DNA of 18,706 bases from Bryobacteraceae bacterium (lineage in GTDB: Bacteria > Acidobacteriota > Terriglobia > Bryobacterales > Bryobacteraceae). The DNA is taken from the NCBI GenBank assembly GCA_030039005.1, contig JASHQT010000018.1, positions 1 to 18,706 on the forward strand, given 5' to 3'. The position numbers were made by a program, and so were the translations under genes. Below, piece after piece: positions 1 to 6,791 of this stretch (positions are counted from its first letter, which is position 1; every line of letters begins with the position of its first letter). The notes under the pieces are model-generated. The model was given only the letters and a program-made list of their open reading frames with translations, was not told the origin of the DNA and ran no database searches.

Positions 1-376
1 AGCCAAGACCGCGCCAAAAACAGGAGAGCAGATGGAAGACGCCGAAGTGAAGGATCAGAACGATTCCGATCATTCCTGTCCACCCGGTGAGGTACTCGTG
101 CTGCGGAGGAATGGTTCGAGCCATGCTGAACAGCACAATCGCGCCGAGCGCGGCCTTGCCGGCCGCGGTTAGCCATTCGATCGACAGGGGGTTCGAAACC
201 TTTGAGCTTCGTGGATTTCCGAGGAATGTTTGGGCATCCATTCCCGGCCAAGCGAGCAAGTATCCAGCATGTTTCCAGGCAGGCGCGTTTGGAACGCGAG
301 CGGCCGTCCAGGTGGTGAGTTTACAGCCCGCGTAAAGCGCGATCGCCAGGACCGACATTAATTCCCAGGAAGGCAT
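1..376 (-). CDS. Membrane-bound O-acyltransferase, wax synthase-like (C-terminus beyond left edge)
   Basis: An open frame runs from an ATG at 376 off the left edge, giving 125 visible residues. It has hydrophobic segments near residues 5-18, 85-95 and 104-120. Two stretches recall bacterial wax synthase/MBOAT-like proteins: YLLAWPGMDAQTFL around residues 45-58, and HFGVFHLLSCFWRGLG at the visible end, where the first His resembles the family's conserved His. Such enzymes sit in the membrane and move an acyl group to an alcohol; the substrate here is unknown. The start lies 4 bp after the stop of the TIGR01777 gene, so it is probably the last known member of the minus-strand operon starting at 3316. 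The assignment rests on recognised motifs, and the catalytic half is outside the window. Confidence 0.68.
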   Translation of the reverse strand, partial: MPSWELMSVLAIALYAGCKLTTWTAARVPNAPAWKHAGYLLAWPGMDAQTFLGNPRSSKVSNPLSIEWLTAAGKAALGAIVLFSMARTIPPQHEYLTGWTGMIGIVLILHFGVFHLLSCFWRGLG

Positions 377-380
377 CGCG

Positions 381-1340
381 TTACTCCGAAACTGATGGCT
401 TACGCCATCGGGCCACAAGGTCTCGCACGGCGGCGGGCCAGTCGGCGAAGAGGAACTCGAAACCGGCGTCGATGAGGCGGCCGGGCACAACGCGGCGGCT
501 CTTGAGGACAAGTTCCGATTCGCTGCGCATGAGGAAAGTTCCGATTTCGACGAGCCATTTTGGGGTGGGCAATCCAAAGCGGATGCCCCAAGCCTCGCGC
601 AGGGAGCACATGAATTCGCGATTCGGTACAGGATTGGGTGAGGCGAGATTGACGATGCCGCAAAAATCCTGGCGCGCGATGAGCAGATCGATGGCGCGGA
701 CGAAATCGGTTTCGTGAATCCAGGAGACGAACTGGGATCCCGATCCCTGCCGGCCGCCCAGTCCACGCCGAATCAGACCTAATAGGACATCGAACACGCC
801 ACCGTGATCGGGGCTTAGCGTGAGGGCGCTACGCATCGCGATCTTGCGCGTGAGTGGCGTGGAGGCAGCGAAGAAGGCCTGCTCCCAGGCTTTCGCGACA
901 TCGATGGAGAAGTTCCAGGTATCGGGGGCGCCCGGTTCGTTGCCGCCCAGTTCACCATCGGCTTCGTTCATCGGCCGATCGAGCGCGTGGCGGTATATGG
1001 TGGCGGTGCTGGCGTTGATCCAGAGGCGGGGCGCGGGTTTGAGGGAGGCGAGCACGTCGCCTAACAGGCGAGTACTTTGAATCCGAGAATTGAGAATGAG
1101 GCGGCGGTTGGTTGCGTTGTAGCGGCAATTAACGCTTCGTCCGGCCAGGTTGATGCACACATCGCTCGCGGCGAGATCGCCGATCCATGCGCCGGGCGTC
1201 ACGCCGTTCCAGGCGACGACGCGCCACGGAGCGCGGCGCGGATTGCGGCTTAATACGGTGACTGCATGTCCGCCGGCGTGAAAGTGGCGCGCAAGAATGG
1301 CGCCCACTTGACCGCTTCCTCCGGGAATGATGACTTTCAT
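381..1340 (-). CDS. TIGR01777 family NAD(P)-dependent epimerase/dehydratase (SDR39U1-like)
   Basis: The protein has 319 residues from an ATG at 1340. The frame stays open upstream to 1724, but the Rossmann fold starts exactly here: MKVIIPGGSGQVG carries the GGxGxxG nucleotide-binding loop at residues 7-13, so the longer form is rejected. Other family marks are CINLAGRSVNCRY in the first half, NASTATIYRH mid-protein, SWIHETDFVRAI, and a C-terminal region around SRRVVPGRL. About 300 residues is the usual family length. These are atypical SDR proteins with no firmly known substrate. The ATGA overlap with the SRPBCC gene upstream and the 4-bp gap to the acyltransferase downstream indicate translational coupling in one operon. 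A role in lipid or acyl-chain modification is inference from the neighbours. Confidence 0.88.
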   Translation of the reverse strand: MKVIIPGGSGQVGAILARHFHAGGHAVTVLSRNPRRAPWRVVAWNGVTPGAWIGDLAASDVCINLAGRSVNCRYNATNRRLILNSRIQSTRLLGDVLASLKPAPRLWINASTATIYRHALDRPMNEADGELGGNEPGAPDTWNFSIDVAKAWEQAFFAASTPLTRKIAMRSALTLSPDHGGVFDVLLGLIRRGLGGRQGSGSQFVSWIHETDFVRAIDLLIARQDFCGIVNLASPNPVPNREFMCSLREAWGIRFGLPTPKWLVEIGTFLMRSESELVLKSRRVVPGRLIDAGFEFLFADWPAAVRDLVARWRKPSVSE

Positions 1341-1837
1341 GACGCGAGGTATTTCCGCCACTGGGGCGATTCGGCAATTTCTTTGATGACGGCGTTGCGC
1401 TCGCGCAGCAGCCGCTGCATGTATCGAGAGAGCACGGCAGTCTCGGCCAGACGCCCCAGGATCGGCAATGGAGCTGCAAAGCGAAAAACGTCTTTCATCT
1501 CGGTGAAGTCTGGCGAGAGCGCGCGAAAGAAATGGTCGTGCTCCATGAAACGGAAGGGGCCGCGAAGCATGCGGTCCTGAAAATACAACGGCCGGTACAG
1601 GGAGGTGATTTCGCTCGCGAGGTCGTACCAAACGCCGAAGTGCTTGGCGCGCCAGGTGACGCGTTGGCCTAAATCCACCAGCCCGGACGTGACACCGGCG
1701 GTTGCGACGGCAGCTTCTCCGCAATGCACATTGCTCGCCAGGTGGACTTCCACGCTGCGCGCCAGATCGAAGCAGCGCTCGATGGGTGCCTGAACGATGG
1801 TCTTGTCTTCCAGGGTGACCATTTCACAGCTCGGCAT
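1337..1837 (-). CDS. SRPBCC family (START/polyketide cyclase-like) protein
   Basis: The 166-residue protein opens with LEDKTIVQAPIERCFDLARSVEVH, the usual first strand and helix of SRPBCC/Bet v1-like domains. Later comes LGQRVTWRAKHFGVWYDLASEITSLYRPLYFQDRM, the strand series lining the hydrophobic pocket, and then a family-typical stretch, FRFMEHDHFFRAL. A long C-terminal helix follows. Such proteins bind hydrophobic ligands; this subgroup often neighbours TIGR01777 proteins. The start is uncertain. The ATG at 1837 has a GAGGA abutting it, while an ATG at 1822 begins one base after the TetR stop with that GAGGA about 15 bases away. The 3' end overlaps the epimerase start as ATGA, so the two are probably co-translated. 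Confidence 0.8.
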   Translation of the reverse strand: MPSCEMVTLEDKTIVQAPIERCFDLARSVEVHLASNVHCGEAAVATAGVTSGLVDLGQRVTWRAKHFGVWYDLASEITSLYRPLYFQDRMLRGPFRFMEHDHFFRALSPDFTEMKDVFRFAAPLPILGRLAETAVLSRYMQRLLRERNAVIKEIAESPQWRKYLAS

Positions 1838-2513
1838 TCCTCACGATTTCGACCAGTTCCAGGGCGCCCTTGCGCACGGGCCGCATCAGAGGCAACGACG
1901 AAACGCGAATCAAGGAGACCAAGCTTTTGCCGGCCAGATTCAGAAGCCGCTGGGTACGCGCTTGATGGCGCGACGCGTCGATCACCCAGAAAAAGATGAC
2001 GCCCATTTGAAAGAACCAAAGAATATGCGGCAGATGCGGCGCGAGATCCTTAGGGATGCGCACGCCGCCATCGGTCAAGATACGGCGAAACCAAGCGAGA
2101 TCGATGTCGCGGATCTCCCTGGTCTCGGGACTGAAGGGCGAGAGGGGATGTTGGGGATCGGCGCCGTTTCGGAGCAGCGCTCGCAGCACCGCGCGATTGG
2201 GTGCGAATTGGGTGAGTTTGACGCGGATCAATTCGACTAAACATTTTTCGAGACCAGCCGCGTTTTGGAGGGCCTCTTCGATCTTGGCTTGCATCTCGTC
2301 GCAGGAGCGGCGGTAGAAATCCAGGACGATCGCGTCTTTGGACGGGAAGTAGTAATAGGCCGCGCCGGTGGCAACACCGGCCTCCTCGGCGATGTCGCGC
2401 ATGGTGGCGGCATCGAAGCCGCGGTCACGAAAGGAAGCCAGAGCGGCGTTGAGAATTCGCGTACGCGTTTCTTCGCTTTTCGGCGAGGCTTTTATTTCTG
2501 CTCGATCTGGCAT
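1824..2513 (-). CDS. TetR/AcrR family transcriptional regulator
   Basis: The protein has 229 residues. The N-terminal DNA-binding domain is clear: TRTRILNAALASFRDRGFDAATMRDIAEEAGVATGAAYYYFPSKDAI spans about residues 17-62, with the recognition helix near 47-56. The remainder is an all-helical ligand-binding domain containing a hydrophobic WFFQMGVIFFWVI helix, which fits a greasy effector such as an acyl compound (inference). It overlaps the upstream DCC gene by 22 bp and ends within the first codons of the SRPBCC gene. Being third in the operon whose promoter carries three TGAAC-N2-GTTC type sites, it is the obvious candidate for autoregulation through them. The family is certain; operator and ligand are inferred. 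Confidence 0.93.
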   Translation of the reverse strand: MPDRAEIKASPKSEETRTRILNAALASFRDRGFDAATMRDIAEEAGVATGAAYYYFPSKDAIVLDFYRRSCDEMQAKIEEALQNAAGLEKCLVELIRVKLTQFAPNRAVLRALLRNGADPQHPLSPFSPETREIRDIDLAWFRRILTDGGVRIPKDLAPHLPHILWFFQMGVIFFWVIDASRHQARTQRLLNLAGKSLVSLIRVSSLPLMRPVRKGALELVEIVRNAEL

Positions 2514-2917
2514 TGGGAAACGTTGACCTTTCTAAGCTGCCGCTCTAATTCGCGATCGCTGCGGAGCCGCAGCAGGTTGGAGAGTGCGAGGCGATTTTTG
2601 GAAACCACCGCGAAGGCCTCGCGCGCCACGGCTGAGAGCAGCGGGCTGGTCAACCGAAAGGCCAGGTCGCGGTAGTCCTGGAGCGCCCACAGACAAACGA
2701 TCCAGGCGCGGTTGCCGAACCATACGTCGCCGGTGTTGGCCACGACGGCAAGTTCGCCCGCGGGAAGCTGCGGATATCTGTTGCGCGCTTCCGGCGATCC
2801 GGTGGACACAAAGTTCAGAGCCACCAACGGCGACTGTTGCAGGATCCAATCCTTGGCGCGCGAGCAGAGGCCGCAATCAGCGTCGTAGAGAATCGTGAAT
2901 CTTGCGATCGGCGGCAT
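2492..2917 (-). CDS. DCC family thiol-disulfide oxidoreductase-like protein (DUF393)
   Basis: The protein has 141 residues. Near the N-terminus FTILYDADCGLCSRAKDW holds the DxxCxxC signature: Asp12, Cys15, Cys18. The following PLVALNFVSTGSPEA, then GELAVVANTGDVWFGNRAWIVCLWAL, matches the thioredoxin-like fold of DUF393. The family is named for its DCC motif and is predicted to do thiol-disulfide exchange, though substrates are mostly unknown. The gene starts immediately at the stop of the membrane-protein gene (no gap) and overlaps the TetR gene by 22 bp. A lack of signal peptide suggests cytoplasmic or inner-membrane-associated action. Family membership is secure, function is not. Confidence 0.85.
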   Translation of the reverse strand: MPPIARFTILYDADCGLCSRAKDWILQQSPLVALNFVSTGSPEARNRYPQLPAGELAVVANTGDVWFGNRAWIVCLWALQDYRDLAFRLTSPLLSAVAREAFAVVSKNRLALSNLLRLRSDRELERQLRKVNVSQCQIEQK

Positions 2918-3316
2918 TTAGGACCCCGGCTGAATCGCAATGCGCGCGTCGGGCGGCAAGGGCGGGCGCAGTTCGGCAAGTCCTCTTTTTCGCAGCCGAT
3001 TGAAGACATAAATGTTGAAGAAGTGCATGACGCCCAGCACGATCAGCACAACGCCGAGTTTGTCGCTCACCAGCTCCATCGCGCTGCGGACGGTAGGCAC
3101 CGGATCGCCGCTGCGCAGGGTGAGCGCGACGTATCCGACGTTGATGAGGTAAAAGCCGACCACGAGCAGGTGATTGACCGAATCGGCCAATTCGCGATTG
3201 CCGTGAAAGGCATCCACCAAAAAGCTGCGGCCGTTGCGATGCAGCGTTTGAGCTACCCAGACGGTTACGCTCAAGCTGACGGCGAGATAGGCGATATAGC
3301 TGGGAACGATATACAT
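2918..3316 (-). CDS. Small integral membrane protein, unknown function (first gene of TetR operon)
   Basis: I chose the ATG at 3316 (132 residues), because GGAGG lies at the right distance before it. The frame continues to a GTG at 3343, but that would place an operator-like palindrome inside the coding region and has no comparable ribosome-binding site. Three membrane segments are visible: about residues 5-22, 50-70 after a His/Asn-rich loop (FHGNRELADSVNHLLVVGFYLINVGYVAL), and 87-105 (LGVVLIVLGVMHFFNIYVFNRL). The C-terminus is Arg/Pro-rich and probably cytoplasmic. Homologues with this layout are usually annotated only as membrane proteins. It directly abuts the DCC gene, so it may be the membrane partner of that thiol protein (inference). 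Confidence 0.75.
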   Translation of the reverse strand: MYIVPSYIAYLAVSLSVTVWVAQTLHRNGRSFLVDAFHGNRELADSVNHLLVVGFYLINVGYVALTLRSGDPVPTVRSAMELVSDKLGVVLIVLGVMHFFNIYVFNRLRKRGLAELRPPLPPDARIAIQPGS

Positions 3317-3330
3317 TCCGTCCTCCGTTC

Positions 3331-3342
3331 CGAACAGGTTCA
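3331..3342. promoter_or_regulatory. Operator-like palindrome O3 (CGAACAGGTTCA), degenerate
   Basis: GAAC-AG-GTTC preserves both inner arms of O1/O2 and one outer base. It starts 16 bp from O2 and lies in the 5' leader of the operon, upstream of the GGAGG. It is weaker evidence than the two perfect copies, but the regular placement supports a third binding site. Confidence 0.45.
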
Positions 3343-3346
3343 CATC

Positions 3347-3358
3347 TGAACGTGTTCA
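3347..3358. promoter_or_regulatory. Operator-like palindrome O2 (TGAACGTGTTCA), over the predicted transcription start
   Basis: This 12-mer is identical to O1, 54 bp away, and begins 5 bp downstream of the -10 hexamer. It covers the predicted transcription start of the minus-strand operon. Binding here would block open-complex formation or escape. The likely ligand protein is the operon's own TetR regulator (inference). Confidence 0.68.
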
Positions 3359-3363
3359 AATAC

Positions 3364-3392
3364 AGAGTACGCTTGCTGGAAGCCCGTGTCAA
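3364..3392 (-). promoter_or_regulatory. Sigma70-type promoter of the minus-strand operon
   Basis: Read on the minus strand, a perfect TTGACA (3392-3387) is followed after exactly 17 bp by TACTCT (3369-3364), a poor -10 hexamer (3 of 6). Transcription would start near 3357, about 40 bases before the ATG at 3316. Identical palindromes lie just upstream of the -35 and across the predicted start point, which is a classical repression layout. Sequence match only; the start point is predicted. Confidence 0.62.
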
Positions 3393-3400
3393 GCAAAAAC

Positions 3401-3412
3401 TGAACGTGTTCA
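3401..3412. promoter_or_regulatory. Operator-like palindrome O1 (TGAACGTGTTCA)
   Basis: TGAAC-GT-GTTCA forms two 5-bp inverted arms around a 2-bp centre, and lies 8 bp upstream of the -35 hexamer of the minus-strand promoter. The match with O2 extends to CTGAACGTGTTCAARTAC. An AAC-N2-GTT core is common among TetR-family operators, KstR being an example. It lies about 40 bp before the divergent methyltransferase and could influence both directions. Confidence 0.65.
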
Positions 3413-3452
3413 AGTACTGGGAGGGGGGTGGGGTGGCTGCTACAGTGGGGTC

Positions 3453-4295
3453 GTGATCGAAGCCAAACCGAGCCGGACGGCGCTGCGCGTGGCGATGCGG
3501 CGCGCCACGCACCAGCTTGTCGATGAGCCGTGCGTATTCGAGGATCCGCTCGCCGGGGCGATGGCGGGCGAAGCCGAAGACCGGGACACCGCGCACCAAC
3601 CGTTCGCGCGGGCGTTGCGGGCGTTCCTGGCGGCGCGCAGCCGCTACGCCGAGGATCAGCTTGCGCGGGCGGTGGAATGCCAAGATGGGCAAAAAGTCCG
3701 GCAATACGTGGTGCTGGGCGCGGGCCTGGACACGTTCGCGTATCGCAACCCGTTTTCTGGACTGCACGTATTTGAAGTGGACTATCCGGCGACGCAGGAG
3801 TGGAAGCGCGGGCGGCTCGAGGCGGCGGGGATCGCGATTCCGCAGGGCATGACCTTCGCGGCGGTGGATTTCGAGCAGCAGCCGTTGAGCGAAGGATTGG
3901 ACGCCGCAGGATTCGAGCGAACGCAGCCGGCGTTTTTCTCCTGGCTGGGCGTGACGCCATACCTGACGCGGGCGGCATTCGATGCCACGCTCGGATTCAT
4001 TGCGGGACTGCCCGCGGGGAGCGGAGTGGTGTTCGACTACGCGCTCGAGCGGCGTCTGCTCTCGATGAGGCAACGCATGGCGCTGGATGCGATGGCGGCG
4101 CGCGTCGCGCAGGCGGGCGAGCCGTTTCAGCTTTTCTTCGATCCGGCGAGGCTCACGGCGGACCTCGAGCAGATGGGATTCGGCGAGATCGAGGATCTGG
4201 ACGGCGATGCGATCAACGCGCGATATTTCGCGAGGCGAACCGATGGGCTGGCGGTCGGAGGAGGCGGGCATCTGCTGGCGGCTTGGGTAAAGTGA
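3453..4295 (+). CDS. Class I SAM-dependent methyltransferase, TIGR00027/leucine carboxyl methyltransferase-like
   Basis: The protein has 280 residues from a GTG at 3453; no ATG lies nearby and the ribosome-binding site is weak (GTGGGG). Family marks in order are SRTALRVAMRRATHQL (residues 7-22), FEDPLAGAM (29-37), AARSRYAEDQLARAV (60-74), and the SAM-binding loop VVLGAGLDTFAYR (86-98). Then come VFEVDYPATQ, whose Asp110 should contact the SAM ribose, FFSWLGVTPYLTRAAFDATL, and VVFDYAL. This matches the TIGR00027 group, which is related to O-methyltransferases acting on small carboxyl or hydroxyl groups; the actual substrate is unknown. The gene is divergent from the TetR-controlled operon, sharing 136 bp of upstream DNA, and is followed after 3 bp by a YfiT-like gene, so the two form an operon. 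Confidence 0.85.
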   Translation: MIEAKPSRTALRVAMRRATHQLVDEPCVFEDPLAGAMAGEAEDRDTAHQPFARALRAFLAARSRYAEDQLARAVECQDGQKVRQYVVLGAGLDTFAYRNPFSGLHVFEVDYPATQEWKRGRLEAAGIAIPQGMTFAAVDFEQQPLSEGLDAAGFERTQPAFFSWLGVTPYLTRAAFDATLGFIAGLPAGSGVVFDYALERRLLSMRQRMALDAMAARVAQAGEPFQLFFDPARLTADLEQMGFGEIEDLDGDAINARYFARRTDGLAVGGGGHLLAAWVK

Positions 4296-4298
4296 AGC

Positions 4299-4823
4299 AT
4301 GGACGATTTTCGCTACCCCGTCGGCAGGTTTCGATTTCCGGATGCGGTGAGCGCGGAAGAGCTGGCTGGATTCATCGAGCAAATCGCCGAGGCTCCGGCG
4401 CGGATGCGCGCGGCGGTGTCTGGCCTCGACAATGCGCAGCTTGATACGCCATATCGGCAGGGCGGTTGGACCGTTCGGCAGGTGGTGCATCACGTCCCGG
4501 ACAGCCACATGAACAGCTACGTGCGGTTCAGGCTGGCGCTGACCGAAGACAATCCGGTGATTAAGACGTACGAAGAAGCGCGCTGGGCGGAGCTGGCGGA
4601 TGCGCGGGCGATGCCGATTGAGCCGTCGCTGGTTTTGCTCGCATCGCTGCACGCGCGGTGGGTGCCGCTGTTGCGGTCGCTCGGCGAGGCCGATTGGAAA
4701 CGCGGCTTTCGTCATCCGGAGCTGGGTCCCGTGAGGCTAGAGCAAAATGCCGCGCTCTATGCGTGGCACGGGCGGCATCACGTGGCGCACATTATCGCGT
4801 TGCGCGAGCGGATGGGTTGGTAA
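4299..4823 (+). CDS. YfiT/BstA-like metal-dependent hydrolase or transferase (DinB superfamily)
   Basis: The protein has 174 residues. QGGWTVRQVVHHVPDSHMNSYVRFRLALTEDNPVIKTYEE (about 54-93) and AWHGRHHVAHIIALRERMGW at the C-terminus are typical of the YfiT branch of the DinB four-helix fold. The metal triad should come from His64 or His65 plus His160 and His164. YfiT relatives bind a divalent metal; some transfer low-molecular-weight thiols (bacillithiol S-transferases), while others are annotated as hydrolases. The length fits the family. It starts 3 bp after the methyltransferase stop. It ends 6 bp before the stop of the convergent beta-lactamase-like gene, with no obvious terminator between. 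Confidence 0.88.
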   Translation: MDDFRYPVGRFRFPDAVSAEELAGFIEQIAEAPARMRAAVSGLDNAQLDTPYRQGGWTVRQVVHHVPDSHMNSYVRFRLALTEDNPVIKTYEEARWAELADARAMPIEPSLVLLASLHARWVPLLRSLGEADWKRGFRHPELGPVRLEQNAALYAWHGRHHVAHIIALRERMGW

Positions 4824-4829
4824 GGACGG

Positions 4830-6062
4830 TCACGCTCCGGCGTAGACGGCGTGCTCGAAATCGCGCAGCACGGCGACGGCGTCTTTGTCCGCGAAGGGGA
4901 GAAACTGCATCATGATCACAGCGGACATGGATTTGCGCGGGTCGATCCAGAAATAAGTGTTCATGGCGCCGGCCCAGGCCAGGCTTCCGGCGGAGCGGCC
5001 GCCGTCGTAGGGCTGGGAGTTGATCAGGAAGCCGAACCCCCAGCCGTCTTTGACTCCGGGATGAAAATCGACGTCGCTCGAGATATCCGGGCGCGCGGTC
5101 TTGAGCTTACCGGCGCTCAGGCTGCCGATCTGGTTGGTGGTCATCATGTCGAACGTTTCGGGCTTCAGGATCACTTTGCCACCAGGCGCTTTGCCGCGAT
5201 GCAGGAACATCTGTGTAAAGCGGATGTAATCGGGCGCGGTGCCATAGAGTCCGCCGCCGCCGTTGTCGGCTTTGGGAGGAGGTGGCTGAACACGGGGCTG
5301 TTCTTTGAGCACGCCGCTGGGGTCGCGGCGGTATTGAGCCACCAGGCGGTCGAACTTAGCGGGCTGCACGATGAAGCTGGTATCTTGCATCCCGAGCGGC
5401 CCGAGGATATTCTGCTGGAAATACTCTTCGAGCGTCATGCCACTCACCGTTTCCACCAGGCGGCCGCTCCAATCGGCGCTGGTGCCGTACTGCCAGCGCG
5501 ATCCGGGTTCGAACATCAGCGGCGTGAGGGGCGCCACGGTGCCGAGCGGAAGACTGGTGTTGGTGGCTTTTTCCCAACGCACCATGTCGGCGAACCATGT
5601 GTCGTAGGCGAAGCCGGAAGTGTGGGTGAGCAGCGTGCGAAGCGTGACGGGCTTGGTGGCAGGCTTGAGGATGGGCTTGCCGGACTCATCGAAGCCGTGC
5701 AGCACTTGCAGCGTCCCGAGCGCGGGGATGTATGTGGACGCGGGCACGTCGAGCTTCAGCTTGCCGCGTTCGACCAGTTGCATGGCGGCGACGGAGGTGA
5801 CCGGCTTGGTCATGGACGCGATGGCGAAAATGGAGCCGAGGTTCACCTTCATGCCGGACTTGCTGTCGCGCGTGCCGAAGGAGCCGGAGTAGGTGACTTT
5901 GTCGGGCGTCGCAACCATGGCGACGCAGGCGGGGATTTTGTGTTGCTCGAGCGAAGCCCGCAGCGTTTGGGTCATGTTTCCATCAGCGGCCCACATCCTG
6001 CGCGGCAGCGCACCCAAGGCGATCAAGCCCGAGCTGAACTGTCTCCGATTGAGTGTTGGCAT
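4830..6062 (-). CDS. Secreted serine hydrolase, beta-lactamase/class C (EstB-like) family
   Basis: The protein has 410 residues. The N-terminus LNRRQFSSGLIALGALP with RRQF resembles a Tat signal, so periplasmic export is likely. The nucleophile motif SxxK is SMTK at 83-86 within IFAIASMTKPVTS. TLRTLLTHTSGFAYDT (140-155) and the second motif Tyr192 (RWQYGTSADWSGRLVE) follow. The C-terminal SLAWAGAMNTYFWIDP takes the place of the KTG/HxG third motif, as in family VIII esterases. Such proteins are usually esterases or D-amino-peptidases and rarely true beta-lactamases, so antibiotic resistance should not be assumed. It is transcribed alone, 39 bp from the divergent oxidase subunit III gene, and an AGAGAG precedes the ATG. 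Confidence 0.9.
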   Translation of the reverse strand: MPTLNRRQFSSGLIALGALPRRMWAADGNMTQTLRASLEQHKIPACVAMVATPDKVTYSGSFGTRDSKSGMKVNLGSIFAIASMTKPVTSVAAMQLVERGKLKLDVPASTYIPALGTLQVLHGFDESGKPILKPATKPVTLRTLLTHTSGFAYDTWFADMVRWEKATNTSLPLGTVAPLTPLMFEPGSRWQYGTSADWSGRLVETVSGMTLEEYFQQNILGPLGMQDTSFIVQPAKFDRLVAQYRRDPSGVLKEQPRVQPPPPKADNGGGGLYGTAPDYIRFTQMFLHRGKAPGGKVILKPETFDMMTTNQIGSLSAGKLKTARPDISSDVDFHPGVKDGWGFGFLINSQPYDGGRSAGSLAWAGAMNTYFWIDPRKSMSAVIMMQFLPFADKDAVAVLRDFEHAVYAGA

Positions 6063-6101
6063 CTCTCTGTGATAACACGTAGCGCGCTATTCTGGTGAAG
6101 T

Positions 6102-6782
6102 ATGCCGACCGTAGTGGAGACGCCGCAAGTAAAGCCGGGCGGACCCAACGGGGGCGGCCCGCGCGATCACGGCCCGTTTTATCCGGGCGGCGGAGGGGGC
6201 GACGATCACTCGGGCGACGGGCACGGCGTGCCGGGCGCGGGGCTGCTGGCGATCCGGTTTCTGCTGGTTTCGATCAGCATGCTGTTCGTGACCATTGGGT
6301 TCGCTTATCACGAGCGCGCGCAGATGCCCGCGCATTGGCAGCACATCCACGTGCCGTCACTGTTGTGGCTGAGCACGGGGCTGATTCTCGCGAGCACATG
6401 GACGCTCGAAATCGCGCGCGGGGCGTTCGAGCGCAGGAACAGCACGCGGTACGCGGGATGGCTGGCGGTGACGGTGGCGATCGGAACGGGATTCTTGGCG
6501 TCACAATTGTTCGCGCTGCGCGAGTTGGCCGATCAAGGAATTTATCTGCGCCACAACCCGCATTCATCGTTGTTTTATGTGCTCACGGGAGTGCATGGGC
6601 TGCACTTGTTCGGCGGGATGATCGCGCTGGTGTGTTTACTGGTGACGGCTGCGCGGCGGCCGGAAGTGGTGCTGTTCGATTTCCGGCGGCAAAAGAATCG
6701 GACGGCGGCGGCGGCGCTGTACTGGCATTTTCTGGCGGGGATTTGGTTGTGTTTGTTCCTGGCCCTGTTGTTCTGGCCGTAG
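6102..6782 (+). CDS. Heme-copper oxidase subunit III family protein (orphan)
   Basis: The protein has 226 residues. A Gly/His/Asp-rich head of about 45 residues (GGGGGDDHSGDGHG) precedes five membrane helices near 48-70, 86-106, 117-138, 157-184 and 204-226. This is the short five-helix form of subunit III. Conserved features include Glu103 in STWTLEIARGAFERR and the pair His165/His168 in VLTGVHGLHLFGGMIAL. YWHFLAGIW stands near the end, where oxidase-associated members usually have YWHFVDxVW; the Asp is replaced. Subunit III stabilises the catalytic subunit and its proton uptake. No subunit I or II gene is present, so it either joins a complex encoded elsewhere or has another role. GGTGA just before the ATG serves as ribosome-binding site. 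Confidence 0.86.
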   Translation: MPTVVETPQVKPGGPNGGGPRDHGPFYPGGGGGDDHSGDGHGVPGAGLLAIRFLLVSISMLFVTIGFAYHERAQMPAHWQHIHVPSLLWLSTGLILASTWTLEIARGAFERRNSTRYAGWLAVTVAIGTGFLASQLFALRELADQGIYLRHNPHSSLFYVLTGVHGLHLFGGMIALVCLLVTAARRPEVVLFDFRRQKNRTAAAALYWHFLAGIWLCLFLALLFWP

Positions 6783-6791
6783 CGCAGAAGG

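Noticed and set aside
87..335. 82-residue plus-strand open frame at the left edge
   Set aside because: The minus strand encodes a recognisable acyltransferase-like membrane protein over the same bases, continuing the operon.
1341..1724. N-terminal extension of the TIGR01777 gene
   Set aside because: The extra 128 residues overlap the SRPBCC gene in another frame and precede the canonical MKVIIPGGSG start of the Rossmann fold.
2877..4715. 612-residue minus-strand open frame
   Set aside because: It lies antisense to the methyltransferase and YfiT-like genes, has Arg/His/Pro-rich shadow composition, and crosses the operator region; the sense-strand proteins have clear family motifs.
4830..6062. 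Beta-lactam resistance gene
   Set aside because: The fold is right, but the third motif resembles esterases of the class C-like group (WAGA), so resistance cannot be claimed from sequence.
4851..6098. 415-residue plus-strand open frame
   Set aside because: Antisense shadow of the beta-lactamase-like gene, whose SxxK and Tyr motifs are intact; the shadow has no recognisable domain.
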